Assembly (NCBI GenBank): GCA_963674495.2
Contig: CAXXLG010000001.1
Coordinates: 186,001-250,000 of the forward strand
Direction: 5' to 3'
DNA length: 64,000 nt
From: RGIG3178 sp963674495
Lineage (GTDB): Bacteria > Bacillota > Clostridia > Christensenellales > QAND01
Both the position numbers and the translations under genes were made by a program. Of the stretch, positions 33,216 through 41,011 are shown piece after piece. The notes beneath the pieces are model-generated. The model did no database searches. It saw nothing but the letters and a program-made list of their open reading frames with translations, and had not been told where the DNA came from. Numbering within the stretch: position 1 is the stretch's first letter; each line of letters opens with the position of its first letter.

Positions 33216-33771
33216 AAGACGCATGGTGTTGACGTCAAACGGCGGCGAGACCTTGCGCTTTTTAATGAAACGGTAACGGTAAGAGTATAACAGATTTAAA
33301 AAGTGTAAGGCCCAGAACAACAAAATGCGAGAATGACGCTGGCGGATGTTCAGATCATGACGCCTACAACAACGCGAAACAAACACATCAACAAGAGATG
33401 GATCGATAAAAGTATATCAAGCAAGGCTCTTGTGGGTTTACAGTAACGTCGCTGCCCACATTTACCGGCATATTTAGCTGAAGATGATATTCATGTGGGC
33501 GATGTCGAAAGACTTGGGATCACCGTGCTTTCTCCTGTACGCCGACACGGAACGTATTGGAACCCGGAAACTGGATATTCAAGGCATAGGGTGCGCCTGT
33601 TTTGTAAACAAAATGGAGAAAAACCGGGTGCACGGTTGGGTTTTCTTTTTGCCTTTGCTATCGTATGCATGTGTCTCAACCGGACGAGATATCGGCACGG
33701 CAGACTAATATACAACATTAAACGTATTATATATCGTGAAAATGAATTATAAAAAATACCCGTGGCCGAGC
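33216..33771. other. Intergenic region without a convincing gene
   Basis: Frames here are short and lack family features. Around 33619-33650 GAAAAACC and GGGTTTTC flank an inner AACCG/CGGTT pairing and are followed by CTTTTTG, a possible terminator placed 400 bp after MerR copy 2. I see nothing else. Confidence 0.4.
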
Positions 33772-33802
33772 TTGACTCTCAAGCGACTTGACGGATTATA
33801 AT
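33772..33802 (+). promoter_or_regulatory. MerR-type promoter of permease copy 2
   Basis: TTGACT (33772-33777) and TATAAT (33797-33802) are 19 bp apart and the spacer holds the perfect inverted repeat TCAAG-CGA-CTTGA. The arrangement matches copy 1, with a different half-site sequence, which hints at a different MerR paralogue. Confidence 0.8.
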
Positions 33803-33967
33803 ACAACTGAAGAAATTAAATAATAGTCGAAAATTCATAGAAATACCAAGAATCAATAAATATCGTGCAGATATATTGTTTTACAAAAGAAAAGGAACAG
33901 GGTTACTGTTTTTTTCCGAGAACGAAAAAGGAAGAAAAGTTTACAAATTTTATTTTTAATATTTAGT

Positions 33968-34052
33968 ATGCCGTCAGTTGCCGCGGAAAGGAGGGGTGAA
34001 GATATGGCAACGATCTCCGTTTATTTATTGTAATACATAAAAGTTATGTATT
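33968..34052 (+). promoter_or_regulatory. Shared leader element, copy 2
   Basis: GTTGCC (33977-33982) pairs with GGCAAC (34006-34011) around GCGGAAAGGAGGGG. A second perfect 9-bp hairpin follows, AATACATAA-AAG-TTATGTATT (34032-34052). Upstream, AACAG-GGTTA-CTGTT plus T7 (about 33896-33917) could be an attenuator. The same two-hairpin order occurs before copy 3. Confidence 0.65.
34004..34033 (+). CDS. Possible leader peptide upstream of permease copy 2
   Basis: ATG GCA ACG ATC TCC GTT TAT TTA TTG TAA encodes MATISVYLL. GGAGGGG lies 7 bases before the ATG, an ideal ribosome binding site. The frame is nearly conserved before copy 3 (MATISIYCCNT) but cut to three codons before copy 1. Translation here would disrupt the GTTGCC/GGCAAC stem. 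It may be a real regulatory peptide or a by-product of the RNA element. Confidence 0.3.
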   Translation: MATISVYLL

Positions 34053-34081
34053 GCAGGTTTTATTTTTTGGGAGGTTACTTA

Positions 34082-35734
34082 ATGGAAATCAGTTTAGTCC
34101 AAGCACTCGTTATTTCTGCTTTTTACTGGTGGGCAAACTTATCTGCCGGTTACGGTATTTGGTTCAACCGGGCGCTGATGTCGGGTTTTGTCGTGGGCGT
34201 CGTCCTTGGCGATGTGTCCACAGGCATGAAAATCGGTGCGGTCATCCAGCCGATGTTCCTTGCGTTCACCGGCGCCGGCGGCACAGTCGTTTGGGATCAG
34301 TGCGCAGGCGGAATCATGGGCGCTGCGATCACGATGGCCGGCGGACTTCCGCTGGAACAGGCGTTGACCGTTGCCGTTCCCGTATCGCTGTTGTTCGCAC
34401 AGATCCACACCGTCCGTCGTATCTTCTTTGCCTACCCGGCAATCCAGTCGGACAAAGCGGCCCTCAAGGGCAACGACAAAACCATTCTCTTCTACGGTCA
34501 ATGGTTCTGCTGGATGTCCAAGATCGTACTGTACTTCATCCCGATGCTTCTGTCCATCATGTTGGGCGCCGAAGCCATCGGCAACCTGATGGCCAATCTG
34601 CCGGATTGGGTCACCAACTCACTCAGCTGCGTTGGCGGCATGCTTCCTTCAATCGGTATGGCAATGACCATCCGCGTCATCGGGCGTCCGCAGTTCCTGC
34701 CGTTCTTCCTGGGCGGCTACTTCCTGGTTGAATACACCGGTATCGGCGGATTATTCCTCGCGTTCATCGGCCTGTTCTTTGCATTCCTGTACTACTTAAT
34801 TTTGGATGCAACGTCCAAGGACAGCGATAACGTAGCGGACCAGAGCGCTGCCGGTGCAGCGGCACTGGACGAGAACACAAAGCGTATTTTGACCAAAAAA
34901 GACGTTGCCAATATGTTCACCCGTTGGTGGTGGTACTGCGAGCAGAGCAACAGCTTTGCCCGTCTGCAGTCCGTCGCATACTGCTGCGCTTTCATCCCGG
35001 CGCTGAAAAAACTCTACGGCAAAGATCCTGAAGAGTATTCGGCAGCATTGCAGCGCCATCTGATGTTCTTCAACACACAGGGCATCTGGGGCTCCGTCAT
35101 CCACGGCATTACGTTGGCAATGGAAGAGCAGCGTGCACTGGGCGCCCCCATCGGCGCGGATGCCATCACCGGTATCAAAGCCGGCTTGATGGGACCGTTC
35201 GCCGGCATCGGCGACACGATCGACTGGGCGACGTTCAACCCACTCGTTTACATCCTGTTCATCCCCATGGCAGCAAACGGAAACCCGCTGGGTGCATGGC
35301 TCCCGTGGCTTATCGTGGGTTCTGTCACGTACATCGAAGGTCGCATCTACAGCGGCTTGGGTTACAGGCTGGGCACGCGCGCAGCACTGAATCTACTTCA
35401 GGGCAGGGCGATCAACACGTTCATCTCCTGCGCATCCGTACTGGGCCTGTTCATGATGGGCGGATTGTCCGCATCGATGGTCAATGTGGTAACGCCCATG
35501 TACATCCCGACATCCGGAGCACCGGCGATCATTCAGACCGGTATTCTAGACAAAATCGCCCCCGGCCTCCTGGCATTGGGCGTTGTGCTGGGTACGTACA
35601 AGTACATCATGAGTGGCAATAGCATAACCAAAGCGACGTTGTATCTGACCGCGTTTGGTCTCATTATGGGCGCGATCGGCATCTTGGGCGCTGGCGGCTT
35701 GATCTTCGGAGCCTATGTTGCACCCGTTGCGTAA
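34082..35734 (+). CDS. Fused mannose-family PTS EIIC-EIID permease, copy 2
   Basis: The 550-residue protein has the same EIIC (about 1-262) and EIID (about 284-550) halves as copy 1, joined by a short polar linker 'SKDSDNVADQSAAGAAALDE'. EIIC shows 'GVVLGDVSTGMKIGAVIQPM'; EIID shows 'AALQRHLMFFNTQGIW' and 'GPFAGIGDTIDWATFNPLVY'. No phosphorylatable EIIA or EIIB domain is attached. GGGAGG precedes the ATG at 34082. It is close in sequence to copy 3, at DNA level as well, which indicates a fairly recent tandem duplication. A MerR-type promoter and the shared leader lie upstream, a terminator downstream. Confidence 0.9.
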   Translation: MEISLVQALVISAFYWWANLSAGYGIWFNRALMSGFVVGVVLGDVSTGMKIGAVIQPMFLAFTGAGGTVVWDQCAGGIMGAAITMAGGLPLEQALTVAVPVSLLFAQIHTVRRIFFAYPAIQSDKAALKGNDKTILFYGQWFCWMSKIVLYFIPMLLSIMLGAEAIGNLMANLPDWVTNSLSCVGGMLPSIGMAMTIRVIGRPQFLPFFLGGYFLVEYTGIGGLFLAFIGLFFAFLYYLILDATSKDSDNVADQSAAGAAALDENTKRILTKKDVANMFTRWWWYCEQSNSFARLQSVAYCCAFIPALKKLYGKDPEEYSAALQRHLMFFNTQGIWGSVIHGITLAMEEQRALGAPIGADAITGIKAGLMGPFAGIGDTIDWATFNPLVYILFIPMAANGNPLGAWLPWLIVGSVTYIEGRIYSGLGYRLGTRAALNLLQGRAINTFISCASVLGLFMMGGLSASMVNVVTPMYIPTSGAPAIIQTGILDKIAPGLLALGVVLGTYKYIMSGNSITKATLYLTAFGLIMGAIGILGAGGLIFGAYVAPVA

Positions 35735-35751
35735 GAACAGTACAAACAAAG

Positions 35752-35781
35752 AAGGACCGGCCTTAGGCCGGTTCTTTTTTT
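35752..35781 (+). terminator. Terminator of permease copy 2
   Basis: ACCGGCC (35756-35762) pairs with GGCCGGT (35766-35772), flanked by AAGG and TTCTTTTTTT. Confidence 0.9.
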
Positions 35782-35980
35782 GTTATCTGTCTTTGCGCTC
35801 GTATACTCTGGATCGTACACCGCATGGACATTGGCGTCCGCAGTTTCTTCTTCGTCTACATGTAAAATAAAATACATTAAGATTATGATGAATATATAAA
35901 ACAGTTCGTATCGAAATTTGAAATAACGGCCAACTGTCTTGAGAATTCGTGGGTATTATTAACAAAATGTATAAAGGGGC

Positions 35981-36010
35981 TTGATTGTTTTGGATGGTCT
36001 ATGATAAAAT
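35981..36010 (+). promoter_or_regulatory. Candidate promoter of permease copy 3
   Basis: TTGATT (35981-35986) and TAAAAT (36005-36010) with an 18-bp spacer. It lacks the clear dyad seen for copies 1 and 2. A weak hairpin followed by TTTT (CGAC/GTCG, near 36058-36084) may be an attenuator between it and the leader element. The rest of 35782-36140 holds no gene. Confidence 0.4.
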
Positions 36011-36141
36011 GAGTTCAAGAGTTTTGACATTTTAATTTCAAATTTACTTCAGAGAGGCGACCGTATGTGTTGTCGGCCTTTTGTATACCTATGATTGCAT
36101 TGAAGACTAACGATTTATACATTTATGCATATACACTATAG

Positions 36142-36227
36142 TATGCCGTCAGTTGCCGCGGAAAAGGAGGGGCGTTGGTATGGCAACAATCTCCATTTAT
36201 TGTTGTAATACATAACCGTTATGTGTT
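36142..36227 (+). promoter_or_regulatory. Shared leader element, copy 3
   Basis: GTTGCC (36152-36157) pairs with GGCAAC (36182-36187) around GCGGAAAAGGAGGGG. The second hairpin is AATACATAA-CCG-TTATGTGTT (36207-36227). Compared with copy 2 one arm changes A to G, which turns an A-U pair into a G-U pair and keeps the stem, while the loop sequence differs. Confidence 0.65.
36180..36215 (+). CDS. Possible leader peptide upstream of permease copy 3
   Basis: The frame encodes MATISIYCCNT, with GGAGGGG 7 bases before the ATG. The first seven codons are those of the copy 2 frame with one conservative change. The stop lies inside the second hairpin. Real translation is uncertain. Confidence 0.3.
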   Translation: MATISIYCCNT

Positions 36228-36255
36228 GCAGATTTTATTTTTGGGAGGTTAATTT

Positions 36256-37908
36256 ATGGAAATCAGTTTAGTCCAAGCACTTATTATATCGGCTTTCTAC
36301 TGGTGGGCAAACATATCCGCCGGTTATGGCATCTGGTTTGGCCGGGCGCTGATAGCTGGTTTGGTATGCGGCATCGTTCTTGGCGATGTGTCCACAGGTA
36401 TGAAAATCGGTGCGGTCATCCAGCCGATGTTCCTTGCGTTCACCGGCGCAGGCGGCACGGTCGTTTGGGATCAGACGGCAGGCGGGATCATGGGCGCATG
36501 TATCACCATGGCCGGCGGACTTCCACTGGATCAGGCGTTGACAATTGCCGTTCCCGTATCGCTGATGTTCGCACAGGTGCACACCGTGCGCCGCATCTTC
36601 TTTGCCTATCCGGCAACACAGGCTGACAAGGCGGCCCTCAAAGGCAACGACCGTGCGATCATTTTCTACGGTTCCTACTTCTGCTGGTTGTCAAAGATCG
36701 TATTGTACTTTATACCAATGCTCTTATCCATCATGTTGGGTGCCGAAGCTGTCGGTAACTTGATGGCCAACCTGCCCGCGTGGATTACCAACGCGTTAAG
36801 CTGCGTCGGCGGCATGCTGCCGTCACTAGGCTTCGCGATGACCATCCGCGTCATCGGGCGTCCGCAGTTCCTGCCGTTCTTCCTGGCCGGTTACTTCTTG
36901 GTGGAGTACACGGGAATCGGCGGATTGTTCCTCGCGTTCATCGGCCTGTTCTTTGCATTCCTGTACTACTTAATTTTGGATGCAACGTCCAAGGACAGCG
37001 ATAACGTAGCGGACCAGAACGCTGCCGGTGCAGCGGCGATGGACGAGAACACCAAGCGTATCTTGACCAAGAAAGACGTTGCCAATATGTTCACACGTTG
37101 GTGGTGGTATTGCGAGCAGAGCAACAGCTTTGCCCGTCTGCAGTCCATCGCTTACTGCTGTGCTTTCATCCCGTCGCTGAAAAAACTCTATGGAAACGAT
37201 CCTGAAGAGTATTCCGCGGCATTGCAGCGGCATTTGATGTTCTTCAACACGCAGGGCATCTGGGGCTCCGTCATCCACGGTATTACACTGGCAATGGAAG
37301 AGCAGCGCGCACTGGGCGCCCCCATCGGCGTGGATGCCATCACCGGTATCAAAGCTGGTTTGATGGGACCGTTCGCCGGCATCGGCGATACGATCGACTG
37401 GGCGACGTTCAATCCGCTGGTTTACATCCTGTTCATCCCCATGGCAGCAAACGGAAACCCGCTGGGCGCATTCTTCCCGTGGTTCATCGTGGGTTCTGTC
37501 ACGTACATTGAAGGTCGCATCTACAGTGGCCTGGGCTACAGGCTGGGCACGCGCGCGGCACTGAATCTACTTCAGGGCAGGGCGATCAACACGTTCATCT
37601 CCTGCGCATCCGTACTGGGCCTGTTCATGATGGGCGGCCTGTCCGCATCGATGGTCAATGTGGTAACGCCCATGTACATCCCGACGTCCGGAGCACCGGC
37701 GTTGATCCAGGCCGGTATTCTGGACAAAGTTGCCCCCGGCCTGCTGGCGTTGGGCGTTATACTTGGGACATACAAGTTCATCATGTCCGGCAACAGCATG
37801 ACCAAGGCAACGTTGTACCTGACCGCGTTCGGCCTCATTATGGGCGCGATCGGCATCTTGGGCGCAGGTGGCTTGATCTTCGGAGCCTATGTTCCCCCCG
37901 TTGCGTAA
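36256..37908 (+). CDS. Fused mannose-family PTS EIIC-EIID permease, copy 3
   Basis: This 550-residue paralogue of copies 1 and 2 has EIIC 'GIVLGDVSTGMKIGAVIQPM' and 'VIGRPQFLPFFLAGYFLVEY' in the first half and EIID 'KKLYGNDPEEYSAALQRHLM' and 'AITGIKAGLMGPFAGIGDTI' in the second. Differences from copy 2 cluster in the first EIIC helices and in 'DRAIIFYGSYFCWLSK', parts that could shape substrate choice. GGGAGG precedes the ATG. It is monocistronic by its flanking terminators. As with the other copies, no EIIA/EIIB gene is near, so whether it still works as a PTS permease is open. Confidence 0.9.
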   Translation: MEISLVQALIISAFYWWANISAGYGIWFGRALIAGLVCGIVLGDVSTGMKIGAVIQPMFLAFTGAGGTVVWDQTAGGIMGACITMAGGLPLDQALTIAVPVSLMFAQVHTVRRIFFAYPATQADKAALKGNDRAIIFYGSYFCWLSKIVLYFIPMLLSIMLGAEAVGNLMANLPAWITNALSCVGGMLPSLGFAMTIRVIGRPQFLPFFLAGYFLVEYTGIGGLFLAFIGLFFAFLYYLILDATSKDSDNVADQNAAGAAAMDENTKRILTKKDVANMFTRWWWYCEQSNSFARLQSIAYCCAFIPSLKKLYGNDPEEYSAALQRHLMFFNTQGIWGSVIHGITLAMEEQRALGAPIGVDAITGIKAGLMGPFAGIGDTIDWATFNPLVYILFIPMAANGNPLGAFFPWFIVGSVTYIEGRIYSGLGYRLGTRAALNLLQGRAINTFISCASVLGLFMMGGLSASMVNVVTPMYIPTSGAPALIQAGILDKVAPGLLALGVILGTYKFIMSGNSMTKATLYLTAFGLIMGAIGILGAGGLIFGAYVPPVA

Positions 37909-37924
37909 GAACAGTACAAACAAA

Positions 37925-37953
37925 GAAGAACCGGCTTTTGCCGGTTCTTTTTT
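37925..37953 (+). terminator. Terminator of permease copy 3
   Basis: GAACCGGC (37928-37935) pairs with GCCGGTTC (37940-37947), followed by six T. Confidence 0.92.
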
Positions 37954-38606
37954 CTATAGGTTCATAACCCATCCGCCATGGGTGTAGCGCATGCCACTGA
38001 TCATCTGTTTACAATTGGTTGGGAAAAAGACGAGTTCTCGATAGATGGCCAATGCATACGGCGATGTGTTGACTGCAATGTTGCCAATGCCCGTTTGGAC
38101 GAGGTGGGCTGTAAATTGTTTTTTAAATGGTGTTGACGATTTCTCGGCTGTGGTACGACTAATTACAAAAAAACTCCCAAAGTGTCTCAAAACACTGATA
38201 TATCCCGACTATTGGAATGAAGTAAAAGGAATGCATACGCAGATATAAAGTAATATACACGTGTTAAGTTGGGAAACGTATAATAATAATTGATATAATA
38301 TAAAAACACGCAATAGAGCGTAATAGGCAATAAGCAGATCTATCATGATCGAAATGTGTATTTGTCAATACAAAGGAGAAGAGGTGCAATGCGGTGCATA
38401 CTTGTTTCTAAATTCGTGCAGGCGTGATATAATAATACAAACTTACCATCGTGATATTCTTAGAGAAGATCGGACGGCTGTTGTTGGAGACTGTAGCTTA
38501 TATACATGCATATGCCGATTGCATACGATTGTTGTTTTTTAAAAGTGTGAATATCCTATTAAAGTAGAAATATACAACAAAAAAACGAAGTTATGGAGGG
38601 AAAGAA
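37954..38606. other. Intergenic region of about 650 bp, no gene recognised
   Basis: Short frames exist on both strands but show no family features or good start sites. At 38376-38391 AGGAGAAGAGGTGCAATG resembles a translation start, but it opens only an 11-residue frame. TATAAT at about 38430 may be part of a promoter for the SH3b gene. The right end is A/T rich. Confidence 0.4.
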
Positions 38607-39071
38607 ATGCCGGGGAAGCAAAGTTACAAAAACAACGGCCACACGCGCTTTTCAGGGATCGCACTGTTGCTGTTGCTACTGTTCCTTGCGGTCGCCACAT
38701 TTTTTATGTTGAGCTGGTTGCCTGGACAGAGTGAGGTCAGTCCGACTCCTTCGATCACGGCAAAGCCGACTGCGACACCCACGCCTACACCTACGCCGTC
38801 GCCGACGCCTACCATGATGCAGGTTGTGCGCATCAACCTTTCCGACACGTCATCATCGGTGAGGGTTCGTGAACAAGCTTCGACAACCGCACAGGTGCTC
38901 GGTGAAGCGCCGCACAACACAACGTTGCCCTATCTGGGCGAATCGGATGGTTGGTGGATTGTCAACTATGAGGGGAAGACCGGCTACATCGGTGCAGATT
39001 TTGGTGTACTGGAAACTGTAACTGTAACGCCAAGCCCAACGCCTACGGTTTCGCCGTCTGCGAGCAATTAA
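38607..39071 (+). CDS. Membrane-anchored SH3b-domain protein
   Basis: The 154-residue protein has one N-terminal transmembrane helix (about 17-40, 'GIALLLLLLFLAVATFFML'), a Thr/Pro-rich spacer ('PTATPTPTPTPSPTPT'), a bacterial SH3 domain ('VRVREQASTTAQVLGEAP' to 'WWIVNYEGKTGYIGADF', about 84-133) and a second Thr/Pro-rich tail. SH3b domains on the outer face usually bind peptidoglycan or other wall parts. No catalytic domain is attached. TGGAGGG lies 8 bases before the ATG. The Thr/Pro spacer style also appears in the HtrA-like protein at 39610, a shared habit of extracytoplasmic proteins here. Confidence 0.8.
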   Translation: MPGKQSYKNNGHTRFSGIALLLLLLFLAVATFFMLSWLPGQSEVSPTPSITAKPTATPTPTPTPSPTPTMMQVVRINLSDTSSSVRVREQASTTAQVLGEAPHNTTLPYLGESDGWWIVNYEGKTGYIGADFGVLETVTVTPSPTPTVSPSASN

Positions 39072-39156
39072 TGAGCTTGCCTTATGATTGGGGCAATACA
39101 ATGGTGCACTAAGGATCAATTCGACCATTGTCAACAGTACCATTTTTCCAGCGGAT

Positions 39157-39190
39157 AACAAAAGCCCTTTTTCAGGGGCTTTTGTTCTTA
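39157..39190 (+). terminator. Terminator after the SH3b gene
   Basis: AACAAAAGCCC (39157-39167) pairs with GGGCTTTTGTT (39176-39186), then CTTA. Confidence 0.8.
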
Positions 39191-39284
39191 ATAAAAAAGA
39201 ATCGGACGATGCCTGCGTACGGGCAAAGAAATACCGCACTCCATGTTTTCATAGAGCGCGGTATGGGTACGGGCTCATACCCGT

Positions 39285-39361
39285 TGGTGTACCCGACAGG
39301 ATTTGAACCTGCGACCTACAGAGTCGGAGTCTGCCACTCTATCCAGCTGAGCTACGGGTAC
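39285..39361 (-). tRNA. tRNA-Arg (anticodon CCG), CCA encoded
   Basis: On the minus strand the sequence folds into a full cloverleaf: acceptor GTACCCG/CGGGTAC, D-arm GCTC/GAGT, anticodon stem GCAGA/TCTGT with loop CTCCGAC (anticodon CCG, reading CGG), T-arm GCAGG-TTCGAAT-CCTGT, discriminator A and an encoded CCA. It is a single tRNA with no rRNA or other tRNA beside it. Confidence 0.96.
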
Positions 39362-39517
39362 GCGCAAACGGTATTATAACATAGCGGCAATCCAGCGCGC
39401 AACAGCGTTTGAACCCATGCCGGAAAGTAGAGACTGAAGAGAAGGTGCTTTGTAGATAATACGCTGGATCGCATGCAATAAAAAACGCCAATTCATCAGC
39501 CTTTGGCAATGCCGGGT

Positions 39518-39567
39518 AAAAAAATCCCTCCCCGTACATTTGAGACAGGCAAAGTACGGGGAGGGAT
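39518..39567 (-). terminator. Terminator of the HtrA-like gene
   Basis: ATCCCTCCCCGTAC and its perfect complement (39524-39537 and 39554-39567) form a 14-bp stem; on the minus strand it is followed by a run of T. Confidence 0.93.
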
Positions 39568-39609
39568 ACGAAGGGCACGGCTACGGCTGATGCCGTGCGC
39601 GCAACTATC

Positions 39610-40800
39610 CTATGGGGTGTTTGTAACGGTGATGGCTACCGACTCGCTCAGGCCGTTTGCGTATCTTGTCAGTTCTACGGTGTCTCCTACGTGGGCCGAT
39701 CCAATCAGCGCATCCAAAATGACGCTGTTGGAAATGGCCACACCGTTGAAAGCGATGATCACGTCGCCGTTGTTAATCCCGGCCAACTGTGCGGCGCCGC
39801 CCGTTTTAACCGCCGTAACGCGTACGCCGCTAACCAGTGACAATGCGGACAACTGGCGGTTGGTCAAATCGATGAACGACATATCAAGCGATGCACGCTG
39901 TACACTCTGCCCCGTGATCAGCGTATCCAACACTGACTCAAGCGATTGAGTAGGAACTGCAAAGGTCATACCAAGGGCAGCGATGGGATCGCCCTTTGTG
40001 TCATAGCCGGCATCGGCACGTTTGCCGGTCAGCATGCCGATCATCTCGCCGCGGTTGCTGAACAGTGCGCCGCCGGATTCGCCGGGGTTTGTGGCGGCGT
40101 CGGTGACGATATATTGCATTTCGCCTTCATCCGTCGCCATGCCAACACCGCAAACGATGCCGCGTGTAACAAGGTTCTGATAGCGGACGTCAAGTGGCGT
40201 GCCCACCGCAAAGACGTAATCGCCTGCCCTGGCCATATCTTTGGAAAAGACAACGGGCACCAGATCAATGCGCGTTGTCGACAGAACCAACAAGTTGCTT
40301 GGGATATCGAACTGTACCACTGCGGCGTTTATCGGTATCGAATCGCCGTCGAACAATACGGCATAGGATTCAGCCTTTTCAAAGCCGTTGTACGTTGTTA
40401 CGATGAAACCGTTGCCATAGATGAAACCCGAGTGCAGCGTTTCGCTCTGGCCGTATTTGGCAATTACCGTAACCACGCTTTGCTTTGCCAACGATACCGT
40501 GTCCGACATCGAATCCAACGGATTTATGGGCGTGGGCGCTGGCGTGGGGGGCGCGGTGGGTGTGCCGGTCATAACGGGCGAATTTGCCGGTGATGGCGAT
40601 GGCGCACCTGTCGGCGTTTGGACGGCGGAATTGCTCGGCTCTATACTCTGTGTTGTGACGGGTGACAGTGCTGCGACCTGTTGTGACGATAATAAATCGG
40701 GCAGAACAAACAAACCCAAAAGCGCTCCGCCGATGAGCAGCAGCACGCACAATAGAAATACCCAAAAGAAACGGGACTGCGGCTTTTGCTGGATATCCAT
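39610..40800 (-). CDS. Membrane-anchored HtrA/DegP-like protein with a degenerate catalytic triad
   Basis: The 396-residue protein has an N-terminal transmembrane helix (about 11-33), a Ser/Thr/Pro-rich spacer (about 45-95), a trypsin-like S1C domain (about 100-290) and a PDZ domain (about 305-395, 'GVRVTAVKTGGAAQLAGINN', 'GDVIIAFNG'). The serine of the triad is present ('NPGESGGAL', Ser242). The histidine position ('TNNHV' in active members) reads 'TTYNG' with Asn138, and the aspartate position ('TDLAVL') reads 'SNLLVL' with Asn169. It therefore looks like an inactive protease that may bind misfolded proteins or act as a scaffold. GGGAGG precedes the ATG at 40800; a longer frame has no such site. 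Confidence 0.85.
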   Translation of the reverse strand: MDIQQKPQSRFFWVFLLCVLLLIGGALLGLFVLPDLLSSQQVAALSPVTTQSIEPSNSAVQTPTGAPSPSPANSPVMTGTPTAPPTPAPTPINPLDSMSDTVSLAKQSVVTVIAKYGQSETLHSGFIYGNGFIVTTYNGFEKAESYAVLFDGDSIPINAAVVQFDIPSNLLVLSTTRIDLVPVVFSKDMARAGDYVFAVGTPLDVRYQNLVTRGIVCGVGMATDEGEMQYIVTDAATNPGESGGALFSNRGEMIGMLTGKRADAGYDTKGDPIAALGMTFAVPTQSLESVLDTLITGQSVQRASLDMSFIDLTNRQLSALSLVSGVRVTAVKTGGAAQLAGINNGDVIIAFNGVAISNSVILDALIGSAHVGDTVELTRYANGLSESVAITVTNTP

Positions 40801-41011
40801 GACGCATCCTCCCTGTGATGTGCAATATGTGTACTTTACATTGTACCTTGTTTTTTGTATCTCGACAAGAGAAAGCGTATTCTTACCGTATGCTACTACT
40901 TCTTGATGGGAATATGACAACAGCGAAAACAATCGTGTCAGATAACGTCCATGCATTGCGCTGACACAATTCGACGAATATAATAAAAGAAAACAAAGGA
41001 AGGGCGTGTTT

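Noticed and set aside
38345..38542. A 65-codon frame upstream of the SH3b gene
   Set aside because: No family features and no ribosome binding site at its start; probably chance.
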